Shown in pieces: positions 18,388 through 28,369 of a stretch of 64,000 nucleotides of DNA. Position 1 is the first letter of the stretch, and each line of letters starts with the position of its first letter. The stretch lies in NCBI RefSeq assembly GCF_015319165.1, contig NZ_JADIVZ010000001.1:248001-312000 (forward strand). Direction: 5' to 3'. The stretch comes from Nocardioides acrostichi. GTDB taxonomy: Bacteria; Actinomycetota; Actinomycetes; Propionibacteriales; Nocardioidaceae. Made by a program: the position numbers and the translations under genes. The notes beneath the pieces are model-generated. The model saw only the letters and a list, made by a program, of their open reading frames with translations, was not told the origin of the DNA and ran no database searches.

Positions 18388-19566
18388 ATGACCACCACGT
18401 CCACCCCCGGGCCGACGATGCTCGACGCCGCCTCCCTCCTGTGCGAGGTGGCCGACGAGCTGGTCGTGCGCAGCGCGCGTGACACGCACACCGCCTGGCT
18501 CGACCGCCTCTACGGCGTCCAGCGCACGGTCAGCGGTGCCACCCGCCCGGCTGTGCACGAGTCGCTGCACCGTGGCATCGCCACCGCCGTCTACGCCGGC
18601 GTGGGCGGCGGGCTGCGCGCGGCGTCGACGGGGCTCGACAAGCTGGCGGCCACCGGCGTCGGCCCGCACCTGGAGCAGGGGCGTCGGGGGCGCTTCGTCT
18701 CCTCGGCCGTCAACGGCCTCATCGGCGACCGACTCCTGCGCGAGCGGCCGCAGATGGCGATCCCGATGGCAGTGCGCCACCACGGCGCCGACGTCGTGCC
18801 CGATGGCCCCGGCCTGGCGGAGGCGTTCCCCGACGCCACCGGTCGGCTGGTCGTCTTCCTCCACGGCCTGTGCGAGAACGAGTCGTACTGGAACCACCGG
18901 CGCGAGCGGCTCGGCACGACCTACCCCGAAGCCCTGGCCGAGGCCGGCTGGACCCCACTCATGCTGCGGGCCAACACCGGGCTCCCGCTGCGCGAGAACG
19001 GCGCGGCCCTGACCGGGCTGCTCCAGCAGGTCGTGGAGTCCTGGCCCGTGCCGGTCGAGCGGATCGCGCTGGTCGGGCACTCCATGGGCGGACTCGTCCT
19101 GCGGGCGGCCGGCGCGGTCGCCTCCGACATCGACGAGCCCTGGACGGCGTTGGTCAGCGACGTCGTCTCGCTCGGCACGCCGCACCTCGGCGCTCCCGTG
19201 GCCACCGGTGTCGGGCACGGCAGCACCGGGCTCTCCTGGCTGCCCGAGACGGCCGCCTTCGGGCGGATCCTGGAGCAGCGCTCGGCCGGAGTCCGCGATC
19301 TCGTGCGCGGCCTGGCCGAGGACGTCCCGCCGCTGCCCCACGCGCGCTATCACCTGGTCGCGGCCACGCTCACGTCCTCGCGCCGTCACCCCGTCGGCGC
19401 CACGGTCGGCGACCTCCTCGTCTCGCCGTCCTCCGCCTGGGGCCGCGACCGGCGGGGGCGCGAGCTGTTCCCGGGCGCCGACGTACTGCATGTCGGACGC
19501 ACCGACCACTTCGGTCTGCTGTGCCATCCCAGGGTGCTCGAGTCGCTGCTCACCTGGCTGGCCTGA
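18388..19566 (+). CDS. Alpha/beta-hydrolase, lipase/acyltransferase-like
   Basis: A 392-residue hydrolase. A 140-residue helical N-terminal part precedes the alpha/beta core. The oxyanion strand is LVVFLHGLCENESYWNH, the nucleophile elbow GHSMGG (Ser232), and the C-terminal His is in GRTDHFGLL. SLGTPHLG is typical of lipases of the PGAP1/triacylglycerol-lipase type. There is no signal peptide, so it acts in the cytoplasm or at the inner membrane face. A -10 TACGGT lies 6 bases before ATG, within the right end of a 40-bp palindrome, so repression by a dimeric regulator is plausible (inference). Substrate unknown. Confidence 0.8.
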   Translation: MTTTSTPGPTMLDAASLLCEVADELVVRSARDTHTAWLDRLYGVQRTVSGATRPAVHESLHRGIATAVYAGVGGGLRAASTGLDKLAATGVGPHLEQGRRGRFVSSAVNGLIGDRLLRERPQMAIPMAVRHHGADVVPDGPGLAEAFPDATGRLVVFLHGLCENESYWNHRRERLGTTYPEALAEAGWTPLMLRANTGLPLRENGAALTGLLQQVVESWPVPVERIALVGHSMGGLVLRAAGAVASDIDEPWTALVSDVVSLGTPHLGAPVATGVGHGSTGLSWLPETAAFGRILEQRSAGVRDLVRGLAEDVPPLPHARYHLVAATLTSSRRHPVGATVGDLLVSPSSAWGRDRRGRELFPGADVLHVGRTDHFGLLCHPRVLESLLTWLA

Positions 19567-19581
19567 GCGATCCCCGCCGAG

Positions 19582-19605
19582 CCCCCGTCGCTCGTAGCAC
19601 GGGGG
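19582..19605 (+). other. Hairpin overlapping the Shine-Dalgarno of the SRPBCC gene
   Basis: cccccgt (19582-19588) pairs with acggggg (19599-19605) around a 10-base loop. The 3' arm is the first half of gggggagg, the ribosome binding site of the gene at 19617. It may terminate the hydrolase transcript and limit translation of the next gene. Confidence 0.45.
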
Positions 19606-19616
19606 AGGATGAGCCC

Positions 19617-20090
19617 ATGAGTGAGCGAGCCGAGCGCGAGCTGCGCGCCGAGGGACGCACGACGGCCAGTCCTGCGCACGTGTGGGCGGTGCTGTCGGAC
19701 CTCGACCGGATGCCCGCCTGGAGTCCCGAACTGCTGCGCATGGTGCCGCTGGGGGGCGGCGGGCTGCGCGAGCGGCAGACCTACCTGGGCATCAACCGGC
19801 GCAAGGCGGTGGTCTGGCCGACGCGCAACGTCGTGGCCGCGATCGTGCCCGAGCGACTGCTCGTCTGGGACACGCCCAGCAGTGGGGCCCGGTGGATCTG
19901 GGAGCTCGTCCCGACCGGCGACGCAGGCACCACGGTCGTGCACCGACGCCCCGTGCCCGCAGGGCTGCCTCTCGCGGCCAGGGTGGTGGCCGGGCTGCTG
20001 ATGGGCGGCGCCGAAGCCCACGCCGACGAGCTCGAGGAAGGCATGGCCTGCACGGTGGAGCGGATGCTCGCCGCGGTCGTGGCCGGCTGA
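19617..20090 (+). CDS. SRPBCC (START/polyketide cyclase-like) family protein
   Basis: A 157-residue single-domain protein. It matches the SRPBCC helix-grip fold: [32 protein letters not shown] is the usual N-terminal strand-helix block, and the C-terminal long helix includes [19 protein letters not shown]. Family members bind hydrophobic ligands or act as cyclases; no ligand can be predicted. ATG 19617 follows gggggagg by 8 bases. It lies between the lipase-like gene and clpP1 on the same strand. Confidence 0.82.
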   Translation: MSERAERELRAEGRTTASPAHVWAVLSDLDRMPAWSPELLRMVPLGGGGLRERQTYLGINRRKAVVWPTRNVVAAIVPERLLVWDTPSSGARWIWELVPTGDAGTTVVHRRPVPAGLPLAARVVAGLLMGGAEAHADELEEGMACTVERMLAAVVAG

Positions 20091-20175
20091 GCCCGGGCTG
20101 GGCGATCGCCGGGCGGCGAAATCTGCTCTCGGCGAACAGAGCCCCTGGCGCCGTGGAACTGTCTGTGGCGGCGGC

Positions 20176-20181
20176 TAGGGT
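20176..20181 (+). promoter_or_regulatory. -10 element TAGGGT upstream of clpP1
   Basis: TAGGGT ends 7 bases before the clpP1 GTG at 20189. The inverted repeat cgccgggcggcg lies further upstream (20107-20118). I could not match a ClgR-type box with confidence. Confidence 0.5.
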
Positions 20182-20188
20182 CTCACGT

Positions 20189-20842
20189 GTGAACGAGATC
20201 TCCAGTCCCGCAGGCGTCGAGGCGTCCATGGGTTCGACCATGGGCGGCGGCGCCGGGCTCAACGTGCTCGACGACCACATCTACCAGCGGCTGCTCCGTG
20301 AGCGCATCGTGTTCCTCGGCTCCGAGGTGCGCGACAGCAACGCGAACGCCATCTGCGCCCAGCTGCTGCTGCTCTCGGCCGAGGATCCCGAGGCCGACAT
20401 CTTCTTGCACATCAACTCGCCGGGCGGCTCGGTCGACGCGGGCATGGCCATCTACGACACGATGAACTACATCCCGAACGATGTCGCCACCGTCGGCATG
20501 GGGCTGGCGGCGTCGATGGGTCAGTTCCTGCTGTGCGCCGGCACCAAGGGCAAGCGCTACGCGCTCCCGCACGCGCGGATCATGATGCACCAGCCGTCGT
20601 CCGGCATGGGCGGCTCGGCCTCCGACATCAAGATCCAGGCACAGCAGTCGCTGCACATCAAGAAGGTGCTGCTCGACCTGATCGCCGAGCACACCGGCCA
20701 GCCGATCGAGCAGGTCATCGCCGACGCCGACCGCGACCGCTGGTTCACCGCCGACCAGGCGCTCGAGTACGGGCTGGTCGACGCGGTCATCCGCAGCAGC
20801 CGCGAGGCCGCCGACCAGGGCCGCCCGGCCCACCACGACTGA
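20189..20842 (+). CDS. clpP1: ATP-dependent Clp protease proteolytic subunit 1
   Basis: A 217-residue serine peptidase that assembles with ClpP2 into the Clp tetradecamer. It has the handle motif [10 protein letters not shown] (76-85), catalytic Ser109 in GLAASMGQF, His134 in MMHQPSSG, and the Asp region [18 protein letters not shown]. The N-terminal 22 residues before LNVLDD are the usual variable propeptide, probably cleaved. GTG 20189 is supported by the TAGGGT -10 at 7 bases. clpP2 follows 19 bases downstream, so both subunits are made from one transcript. Confidence 0.96.
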   Translation: MNEISSPAGVEASMGSTMGGGAGLNVLDDHIYQRLLRERIVFLGSEVRDSNANAICAQLLLLSAEDPEADIFLHINSPGGSVDAGMAIYDTMNYIPNDVATVGMGLAASMGQFLLCAGTKGKRYALPHARIMMHQPSSGMGGSASDIKIQAQQSLHIKKVLLDLIAEHTGQPIEQVIADADRDRWFTADQALEYGLVDAVIRSSREAADQGRPAHHD

Positions 20843-20861
20843 GAGCCGAGGAGAACGCGCG

Positions 20862-21467
20862 ATGAGCTATTACATCCCGCAGTGGGAGGAGCGCACCTCC
20901 TACGGCGTGCGCCGGATCGACCCGTACGCGAAGCTGTTCGAGGAACGCATCATCTACCTCGGCACCCCCATCTCCGACGATGTCGCCAACGCGATCATCG
21001 CCCAGTTGCTGTGCCTGCAGTCGATGAACCCCGACCAGGAGATCAGCATCTACATCAACAGTCCCGGCGGCTCGTTCACCGCGCTGACCGCGATCTACGA
21101 CACGATGAACTTCATCAAGCCCGACGTGCGCACCGTGTGCGTCGGCCAGGCCGCCTCGGCCGCCGCGATCCTGCTGGCCGCCGGCACGGCCGGCAAGCGG
21201 ATGGCGCTGCCGAACAGCCGCATCCTGATCCACCAGCCCTACACCGAGGGCACCTTCGGCCAGACCTCCGACATCGAGATCCAGGCCAACGAGATCATCC
21301 GGATGCGCGAGCTGCTGGAGAAGATGATCTCCGACCACTCGGGCAAGTCGATCGAAGAGGTCAGCCGCGACATCGAGCGCGACAAGATCCTCACCGCCCC
21401 GCAGGCGGTCGAGTACGGCCTCATCGACTCGATCTTCGAGTCCCTCAAGACCCCCGCGCTGGCCTGA
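20862..21467 (+). CDS. clpP2: ATP-dependent Clp protease proteolytic subunit 2
   Basis: A 201-residue ClpP paralog. Motifs are YINSPGGSFTALTAIYDTM, catalytic Ser99 in GQAASAAAI, His124 in ILIHQPYTEG and DIERDKILTAPQAVEYGLID. RBS GAGGAGAA precedes the ATG. In actinobacteria ClpP1 and ClpP2 rings combine into a mixed complex, with ClpP2 the main docking face for ClpX/ClpC. It forms an operon with clpP1; clpX follows after a 209-bp gap with its own promoter. Confidence 0.96.
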   Translation: MSYYIPQWEERTSYGVRRIDPYAKLFEERIIYLGTPISDDVANAIIAQLLCLQSMNPDQEISIYINSPGGSFTALTAIYDTMNFIKPDVRTVCVGQAASAAAILLAAGTAGKRMALPNSRILIHQPYTEGTFGQTSDIEIQANEIIRMRELLEKMISDHSGKSIEEVSRDIERDKILTAPQAVEYGLIDSIFESLKTPALA

Positions 21468-21584
21468 CGCAGCGCGGTCGTTCCACACAACTGCACACGA
21501 CGATCCGCTGATGCCCTCACGGCCTCGGCACGGTCTCACCGGCGTTGTCACCCCCCATGGGTGGCGCTCGAGGAGTACCGTCAT

Positions 21585-21641
21585 GCGGGTCGCACCCGCC
21601 CCCGGCACACGCCGGGCGCGGGCGCACAGAACGTCTAGGGT
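21585..21641 (+). promoter_or_regulatory. Hairpins and promoter region between clpP2 and clpX
   Basis: Two consecutive GC hairpins, gcgggt/acccgc (21585-21599) and cccggc/gccggg (21601-21616), are followed by a -10-like TAGGGT (21636-21641). A start about 7 bases later would give a leader of roughly 28 bases with RBS gggaggaa. This suggests partial termination after clpP2 and a separate clpX promoter. Confidence 0.45.
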
Positions 21642-21676
21642 GGCCGCCTCGGTGGTCGCAGAGGGAGGAAGGCCAC

Positions 21677-22960
<1,284 letters not shown>

Positions 22961-22990
22961 TCGCGCATACCCCGGGCCGTGTGCCCGGCT

Positions 22991-23021
22991 TGATCTGACA
23001 TCTAGACCGATGTCGTGATCA
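22991..23021. promoter_or_regulatory. 31-bp nested dyad upstream of the first paralog gene
   Basis: TGATC (22991-22995) and GATCA (23017-23021) flank GACATC (22997-23002) and GATGTC (23009-23014), forming a nearly symmetric nested inverted repeat. It begins about 30 bases after clpX and 100 bases before the GTG at 23090. It is a possible operator for the membrane-protein pair. Confidence 0.4.
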
Positions 23022-23089
23022 TTGCGCGCGGGTGCGCATCGTCGGTCAGAGTTGACCTCCACCTGGAGACGTCTGGGGACGGAGGAATC

Positions 23090-23857
23090 GTGGCCGTGAC
23101 GCCATTCGTCGACGAGCGGCACATCACGGTCGAGAAGCGGCTGGCGCTCTCGGCGTTCGTGTTCCTCTCCCTGCTGTGTGTCGCGGTCATCGTCGGCGGG
23201 ATCCGTTCGGACGTCGTGCCGAGCAGTCTGCTCGCCGGGGTGCAGCGAGCGCTTGCGGGCACGACGAGCACGCCGATGCCCGTCATCGAGCGCGTGACGT
23301 GGGTGCCCGGCTCGAACACAGCTCGCCCCGTGGCGCCCTCCCCGTTCGACCTGCCGGCCTCGACCTCGATGGTGACCGGCAACGCGACCGTGAGGGAACA
23401 GGCCGCTGCTGTGCTGGGCAAGGCTCCGGTGCGGGCCGCGACGCCCGCTTCGAGCACCGCGAAGTCGGGGAACGGCGCGGGGGCGAGTCACCCCTCCCGG
23501 GCCGAGCACGCAGCCGGGTCCGCCGCCGGACACGCAAGCGGCACCACCGGCTCCACCGGCTCCCCGACGCACGGAGGCAGCCACGGTCCGGGCGGTGCCT
23601 CTGGACCCGGCTCGCCTGCCGGCCAAGGGCCGCCCTCGCCGGAGCCCCCGGCAGGTCCGGGCCCGGACAAGGCGAAGGGGCAGGGCCCGGGCAAGGCGAA
23701 GGGGAGGGGCCCGGGCAAGGCGAAGGGACCGGGTCCGGCCAAGGCGAAAGGGAAGGGGAGCGCCTCCTCCGCCTCGAAGAGCGGCCATACGAAGGGCCAC
23801 AAGAAGGGCCACAAGCAGGGCCGCGAGAAGGGCCGCGAGAAGGCACCAGGCCCGTAG
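23090..23857 (+). CDS. Single-pass membrane protein with low-complexity tail, paralog 1
   Basis: A 255-residue protein of unknown function. GTG 23090 is chosen because GGAGGAA lies 5 bases upstream. A short charged N-terminus ending in VEKRLALSAF leads into one membrane helix (about residues 18-38) and a conserved exit motif GIRSDVVPSSLLAG. The rest is Ser/Pro/Gly-rich and ends in a very basic tail with repeated GPGKAKG-type heptads and KGHKKGHK. Type II topology (tail outside) is likely, and such a tail could bind wall polymers or nucleic acid (inference). The next gene encodes a paralog with the same helix block. I know of no characterised homolog. Confidence 0.75.
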   Translation: MAVTPFVDERHITVEKRLALSAFVFLSLLCVAVIVGGIRSDVVPSSLLAGVQRALAGTTSTPMPVIERVTWVPGSNTARPVAPSPFDLPASTSMVTGNATVREQAAAVLGKAPVRAATPASSTAKSGNGAGASHPSRAEHAAGSAAGHASGTTGSTGSPTHGGSHGPGGASGPGSPAGQGPPSPEPPAGPGPDKAKGQGPGKAKGRGPGKAKGPGPAKAKGKGSASSASKSGHTKGHKKGHKQGREKGREKAPGP

Positions 23858-24006
23858 TCGGCTCCTGAATCGGCATCCCTCGACGGGGTGTGGCACACCG
23901 AGACGAGGAGTCTGCGTGAGCTTTTCTGCTCATTGTGGCGATTCGGCCTCAGAATCCGGCCACGTCAGCCACGCTGGTGCCCTAGGGAGTATCTCGGGGG
24001 TGACAG

Positions 24007-24768
24007 ATGGTCCAGCGACGTCGGGATTCGCGGGAGTGTCAGTTCGATCGTGAGAAGCGTCTTGCGCTCTCGGCCTTCGTGATCTTGACCCTGCTGTGCG
24101 CCTTGGTCGTGGCGAACGGGATCCGGTCCGAGGCCATGCCCGCGACGCTGGTCGCGCGCAGTGACTCAGGCTCTCTGCGGACGCCGTCGCCGCAGGGGCG
24201 TGCGTGGCCCTCGGCCACCCGTCCCGCGCTGCCGGCCACGCAGTCCGACCCCGCGCAGGCCGAACGACAAGCAGGATCCTCGAGGCCGGGCGCCGCCACC
24301 GGCTCCGCTCGTGAGGGCGGTCGGGCCAGCGAGACCATTACCGTCGCCAACCAGGCGGCCGCGTCGAGCTCCCTGGACGCCATCGCGGCCAGTGCCCTCG
24401 CCGGCACCCAGATGCACGTGACGTCGGGCTCGTCGCACGCCTCGGCGCAGACCTCCGCCGCCAGCGCCCAGGCCCAGCACACCGGTGCCGTGACGCTACC
24501 GGCCGCACCGCCGGTCTCCGGCTTCTCCGCGGGCACCTCGCCGGGCAGCTCCGGCTCCGCGCCCGGAGGCCCGGGGCAGGGCGACGCCGGCCACGACCAC
24601 GAGAACGGTGCCCGCGGTGGTCCCGGTGCGAGCGATCAGAGCAACGGTCAACAGCCTGCCCCGGGGGACAATCCCGACGACGACGCCGACCCGGACCGTG
24701 GCGAGGCCGATCTGATCCTGCGCGACCCGGAGCTGCCGTCCGTGCCTCTGCTCGATCCGGAGGGCTGA
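24007..24768 (+). CDS. Single-pass membrane protein with low-complexity tail, paralog 2
   Basis: A 253-residue paralog of the preceding gene. Residues 15-45 repeat the same core (EKRLALSAFVILTLLC, then GIRSEAMPATLVA), but the extracytoplasmic part is different: Ser/Ala/Gly-rich, with an acidic C-terminus (DDDADPDRGEADLI...). One tail is strongly basic and the other acidic, so the pair could interact electrostatically (inference). The start is ATG 24007 with GGGGGTGA upstream. A 149-bp gap separates the two genes. Function unknown. Confidence 0.75.
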   Translation: MVQRRRDSRECQFDREKRLALSAFVILTLLCALVVANGIRSEAMPATLVARSDSGSLRTPSPQGRAWPSATRPALPATQSDPAQAERQAGSSRPGAATGSAREGGRASETITVANQAAASSSLDAIAASALAGTQMHVTSGSSHASAQTSAASAQAQHTGAVTLPAAPPVSGFSAGTSPGSSGSAPGGPGQGDAGHDHENGARGGPGASDQSNGQQPAPGDNPDDDADPDRGEADLILRDPELPSVPLLDPEG

Positions 24769-24800
24769 TCCGCTGCCTCTCGGCGGTGCGGCAGACCGGG

Positions 24801-27398
24801 TCAGGCGAGCTCGGCCTCCACGGCCAGCTCGTCGAGGCCACTGTCGGGCTCGAAGGTCAACGTGCCCACGACCCGACCGCTGCGGCGCAGGTCGTCGGCT
24901 GCCTTCTCGGCACTGACGACCAGCCTCTCGGGCCCGCGCACCACGACCTGGGCGAGCTCGGCCTTCATGCTGACCTTCGCCTTGGACTTCGCCCCGCGAA
25001 TGCCGATGAGGGCGGTCGCGACGGCCTCCAGCACTGCCGGCTGCGTCGCCGCGGCCGCACCCAGGTCGAGCTCGGTCGGCCAGGGCGCGCGGTGCACCGA
25101 ACCCTCCTGCCACCACGACCAGACCTCGTCGGTCACGTAGGGCAGGAACGGGGCCAGCAACCGCAGTTGCACCTGGAGCGCGATGGCGAGCGCAGCGCGC
25201 GCCGACTCCGTGGCCGGCCCACCGGCCTCGTCGTAGGCGCGCTCCTTGACCAGCTCGAGGTAGTCGTCGCAGAACTCCCAGAAGAAGCGCTCGGTCACCT
25301 CGAGAGCAGAGGTGTAGTCGTAGTCGTCGAACGCCGCCGTCGCCTCGCGGACGACGAGGGCCAGGCGTCCGAGGAGGGCGCAGTCGACGGGCTCGGAGAC
25401 GGCGAAGGTGTCCAGGCGGGTGGCGCCCACGCTGCCGAGCACGAACTTCGAGGCGTTGAGCACCTTCATCGCCAGGCGCCTGCCGACCTTCATCTGGGAC
25501 TCGTCGAAGGGCGAGTCCATGCCGGGGCGCACGCACGCGGCGCGCCAGCGCACGGCGTCTGCGCCGTACTTGTCGAGGATCTCGGTCGGCACGACCACGT
25601 TGCCCTTCGACTTCGACATCTTCTTGCGGTCGGGGTCGAGGATCCAGCCCGAGAGCATGGCGTGGCTCCACGGCGTGACGCCCTGCTCGTAGTGAGCGCG
25701 CACGACACGAGAGAACAGCCAGGTGCGGATGATCTCGTGCGCCTGGGTGCAGAGGTCCATCGGGAACACGCGGCCGAAGAGGTCGTCGTCGATGCTCCAC
25801 TGGCCGGCGATCTGGGGGGTGAGCGACGACGTCGCCCAGGTGTCCATCACATCGGGGTCGCCCACGAAGCCCCCGGGGACGCCGCGCTGGGACTCGTCCA
25901 TGCCGCGCGGGGTGTCGGTCGAGGGATCGACCGGCAGCTCGGCGTCCGAGGGCACCAGGGGGTGGGCGTAGTCGGGCTCGCCCTCGTCGTCGAGGGGGTA
26001 CCAGACCGGGAAGGGGATACCGAAGAACCGTTGGCGGGAGATCAGCCAGTCGCCGGTGAGACCGCTGACCCAGTTGTCGTAGCGGTGCCGCATGTGGGCA
26101 GGCAACCAGGTGATCTCGCGGCCGTGGTCGAGCATCTGCGTGCGCAGGCCCGCGTCGCGGCCGCCGTTGCGGATGTACCACTGGCGGGTCGAGACGATCT
26201 CGAGCGGCTTGTCGCCGCGCTCGTAGAAGTTCGCCATGCGCGTGGTGGGCGTCGGCTCGCCGTCGAGGTCGCCGCTCTCGCGCAGCATCGAGACCATCTC
26301 CTCGCGCGCGGAGAAGATCGTCTTGCCGGCCAGGCGCTGGTAACTCTCGTCGGCCGCCTGGAGCCACGGCGGGGTGTCGCGGGTCAGTCGGCCGTCGCGG
26401 CCCACCACCGTGCGCACGGGCAGGTCGAGCTCGCGCCACCAGGTGACGTCGGTGAGGTCGCCGAACGTGCAGCACATGACCAGGCCGGAGCCCTTGTCCA
26501 TCTCGGCGGCGGCGTGCGCCACGACCGGAACCTCCACGCCGAAGACCGGCGACGTCACCGTGGTGCCGAACAGCGGCTGGTAGCGCTCGTCGTCGGGGTG
26601 GGCGATGAGCGCGACAACGCTCGGGATGAGCTCGGGCCGCGTGGTCTCGACGTGCACCAGGCTGCCGTCGGGCCGGTGATACCCGACGCGGTGGTAGTGA
26701 CCGGGGTACTCACGCGCCTCGATCTCCGCCTGGGCCACGGCCGTGCGGTCGGTGACGTCCCAGACCGTCGGGGCCTCCGCGAGGTAGGCCTCGCCGCGGG
26801 CGAAGTTGCGCAGGAAGGCGCGCTGGCTGATCTCGCGTGCCCGGGAGCCCGCGGTGGTGTAGGTCTGGGTCCAGTCGACGGAGAGACCGAGCACCCGCCA
26901 CAGCTCCTCGAAGACCTTCTCGTCCTCGACCACGAGCTCCTCGCACAGCTCGACGAAGTTCGGCCGGCTGATCGGCAGCTGCCTCTTCGGGTCCGGCTTC
27001 TCCGGGGGGGTGAAGGCGGGGTCGTAGGGGAGGGAGGGGTCGCAGCGCACGCCGTAGTAGTTCTGCACCCGGCGCTCGGTCGGCAGGCCGTTGTCGTCCC
27101 AGCCCATCGGGTAGAAGACCGACTTGCCGCGCATCCGGTGGTAGCGGGCGACGAGGTCGGTGTGGGTGTAGGAGAAGACGTGGCCCACGTGCAGGCTGCC
27201 GCTCACCGTCGGCGGTGGGGTGTCGATGGCGAAGACGTTCTCCCGCGGCTGGGTGCGGTCGAAGGCGTACGTCGCGTCGGCCGCCCAGCGGGCCGACCAC
27301 TTCTCCTCGAGGCCTTCCAGCGCGGCCTTGTCCGGTACGACGACGGCGGGCGTGGTGCCGGTCGTCGTGTCGGTGGGCGGCGTGGGGCTCTGGGTCAT
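24801..27398 (-). CDS. valS: Valyl-tRNA synthetase
   Basis: An 865-residue class I aminoacyl-tRNA synthetase that charges tRNA-Val and edits threonine. The HIGH signature is HVGH (70-73) in [13 protein letters not shown], and KMSKS is at 593-597. The connective editing domain lies between ([27 protein letters not shown]). The C-terminal anticodon-binding region is short and there is no clear long coiled-coil arm. ATG 27398 is preferred over the reading to 27524, because a -10 TAGGAT lies 7 bases upstream of it. It faces away from the carrier-protein operon and shares a 219-bp divergent gap with it. Confidence 0.96.
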   Translation of the reverse strand: MTQSPTPPTDTTTGTTPAVVVPDKAALEGLEEKWSARWAADATYAFDRTQPRENVFAIDTPPPTVSGSLHVGHVFSYTHTDLVARYHRMRGKSVFYPMGWDDNGLPTERRVQNYYGVRCDPSLPYDPAFTPPEKPDPKRQLPISRPNFVELCEELVVEDEKVFEELWRVLGLSVDWTQTYTTAGSRAREISQRAFLRNFARGEAYLAEAPTVWDVTDRTAVAQAEIEAREYPGHYHRVGYHRPDGSLVHVETTRPELIPSVVALIAHPDDERYQPLFGTTVTSPVFGVEVPVVAHAAAEMDKGSGLVMCCTFGDLTDVTWWRELDLPVRTVVGRDGRLTRDTPPWLQAADESYQRLAGKTIFSAREEMVSMLRESGDLDGEPTPTTRMANFYERGDKPLEIVSTRQWYIRNGGRDAGLRTQMLDHGREITWLPAHMRHRYDNWVSGLTGDWLISRQRFFGIPFPVWYPLDDEGEPDYAHPLVPSDAELPVDPSTDTPRGMDESQRGVPGGFVGDPDVMDTWATSSLTPQIAGQWSIDDDLFGRVFPMDLCTQAHEIIRTWLFSRVVRAHYEQGVTPWSHAMLSGWILDPDRKKMSKSKGNVVVPTEILDKYGADAVRWRAACVRPGMDSPFDESQMKVGRRLAMKVLNASKFVLGSVGATRLDTFAVSEPVDCALLGRLALVVREATAAFDDYDYTSALEVTERFFWEFCDDYLELVKERAYDEAGGPATESARAALAIALQVQLRLLAPFLPYVTDEVWSWWQEGSVHRAPWPTELDLGAAAATQPAVLEAVATALIGIRGAKSKAKVSMKAELAQVVVRGPERLVVSAEKAADDLRRSGRVVGTLTFEPDSGLDELAVEAELA

Positions 27399-27405
27399 GG
27401 TCTCG

Positions 27406-27411
27406 ATCCTA
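27406..27411 (-). promoter_or_regulatory. -10 element TAGGAT for valS (leaderless type)
   Basis: On the minus strand TAGGAT ends 7 bases before the valS ATG at 27398. Confidence 0.5.
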
Positions 27412-27515
27412 GGTTGGGCCGTCCGCCCCGGCCGAACCGGTTCTCGAGCAGCGCTGTCGCCCCCTCGTCGGGGGGACAGTCCTGCGAACCTGCTGTGAGA
27501 CTGCGCACAGACCTC

Positions 27516-27587
27516 TACAGTCACAGGAGGACCATCGTGCGGGTGGTCTTGACCAGTCCCGCCCTACGGCCGCGCTTTTACTACAGT
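27516..27587 (+). promoter_or_regulatory. Two TACAGT -10 candidates before the carrier-protein operon
   Basis: CTACAGTC occurs twice, giving TACAGT at 27516-27521 and again at 27582-27587. The first is followed by GGAGG and the GTG at 27537; the second is 31 bases before the ATG at 27618. Either could drive the operon. -35 elements are weak (ctgtga at 27493). Confidence 0.4.
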
Positions 27588-27617
27588 CGTCGGGCGCAAG
27601 CTCACGGGGGAGAGGCG

Positions 27618-28094
27618 ATGCACGTGCAGGTTCGCGACGCCGCCAGAACAGGGTGTGACGTGCAGGGTGTTCCTGCCGTCACGCAGGCGCGCGAGCGCTT
27701 CGGTGCCCGCTACCTCGACCACGTGTTCACGGCCCACGAGCAACAGACCTGCCGGGCCCGCGGCGCCGGCTGCGACGCCTCGCTCGCGGCGCGCTTCGCC
27801 GCCAAGGAGGCGGTGCTCAAGCTCCTCGGTGCCCCCGACGAGATCGCGCTGCGCGAGATCGAGGTCCGCAGCGACGACCGCGGTGCACCGACCGTCCGGT
27901 TGCACGGTGCCGCGCTCGCCGCGGCGAGGACGCTCGACGTGCGCGACCGCGACATCGCCCTCAGCCTCAGCCACGATGCCGAGGTCGCGATGGCGACCGC
28001 GGTGACGGGCGCTCTCCTCCCAGTGCGCGCTCCCGCGCGCACCTCCCACGATCCGCACGGACGGATCTCGACTCTGCAAGGAGCCACCGCATGA
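27618..28094 (+). CDS. 4'-phosphopantetheinyl transferase, AcpS family
   Basis: A 158-residue enzyme expected to move 4'-phosphopantetheine from CoA to a carrier-protein serine. The N-terminal G-C-D-V matches the family G-x-D metal-binding strand. HVFTAHEQQTC and LAARFAAKEAVLKLLG contain the conserved Glu and Lys, and IALSLSHDAEVAMATAVT forms the last strand. ATG 27618 has gggggagagg upstream. An in-frame GTG at 27537 with AGGAGG 7 bases before it would add 27 residues. The stop overlaps the next start (ATGA), so it is coupled to its own carrier protein and is probably dedicated to it. The general acpS gene is likely elsewhere (inference). Confidence 0.85.
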   Translation: MHVQVRDAARTGCDVQGVPAVTQARERFGARYLDHVFTAHEQQTCRARGAGCDASLAARFAAKEAVLKLLGAPDEIALREIEVRSDDRGAPTVRLHGAALAAARTLDVRDRDIALSLSHDAEVAMATAVTGALLPVRAPARTSHDPHGRISTLQGATA

Positions 28095-28369
28095 GTACGT
28101 CGACCGACCAGCTCGACTCCGCTGTCGAGGAGGAGGTGCGCCGGGTGCTGGTCGAGTTCGGCAAGCTCTCCGTCGACGCGACCACCCCGGACTCGCTGCC
28201 CAGTGACGCCAGCCTCTGGTCGCACGGTCTCACCTCGCACGCCTCGGTGACGGTGATGCTCGGATGCGAGGACGCCTTCGACGTCGAGTTCCCGCAGCGG
28301 CTGCTCACCAAGCAGACCTTCTCGTCGGTCGCCTCGATCGTGGCGGCCGTCCGCGAGGTGCAGGAGTGA
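28091..28369 (+). CDS. Atypical acyl/aminoacyl carrier protein
   Basis: A 92-residue acidic carrier protein. Four predicted helices fit the ACP fold, and helix 2 should start at the modified serine. Instead of the usual DSL the sequence is GLTSHASVTVML, so Ser49 is the likely phosphopantetheine site and the preceding Asp is replaced by Thr. It overlaps the PPTase upstream (ATGA) and the flavoprotein downstream (GTGA). Carrier proteins served by aminoacyl-CP ligases are small stand-alone proteins like this one (known from Bradyrhizobium and Agrobacterium). I infer it carries an amino acid, not a growing fatty acid. Confidence 0.85.
   Translation: MSTSTDQLDSAVEEEVRRVLVEFGKLSVDATTPDSLPSDASLWSHGLTSHASVTVMLGCEDAFDVEFPQRLLTKQTFSSVASIVAAVREVQE

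Noticed and set aside
20107..20118. cgccgggcggcg upstream of clpP1 as a ClgR box
   Set aside because: It is symmetric but does not fit the ClgR consensus I can recall; left as an inverted repeat of unknown meaning.
24786..28094. A 1102-codon open frame on the plus strand antisense to valS
   Set aside because: It mirrors valS codons through high third-position GC and has no RBS or domain until its last 158 codons, which are the real PPTase gene. Only that 3' part is annotated.
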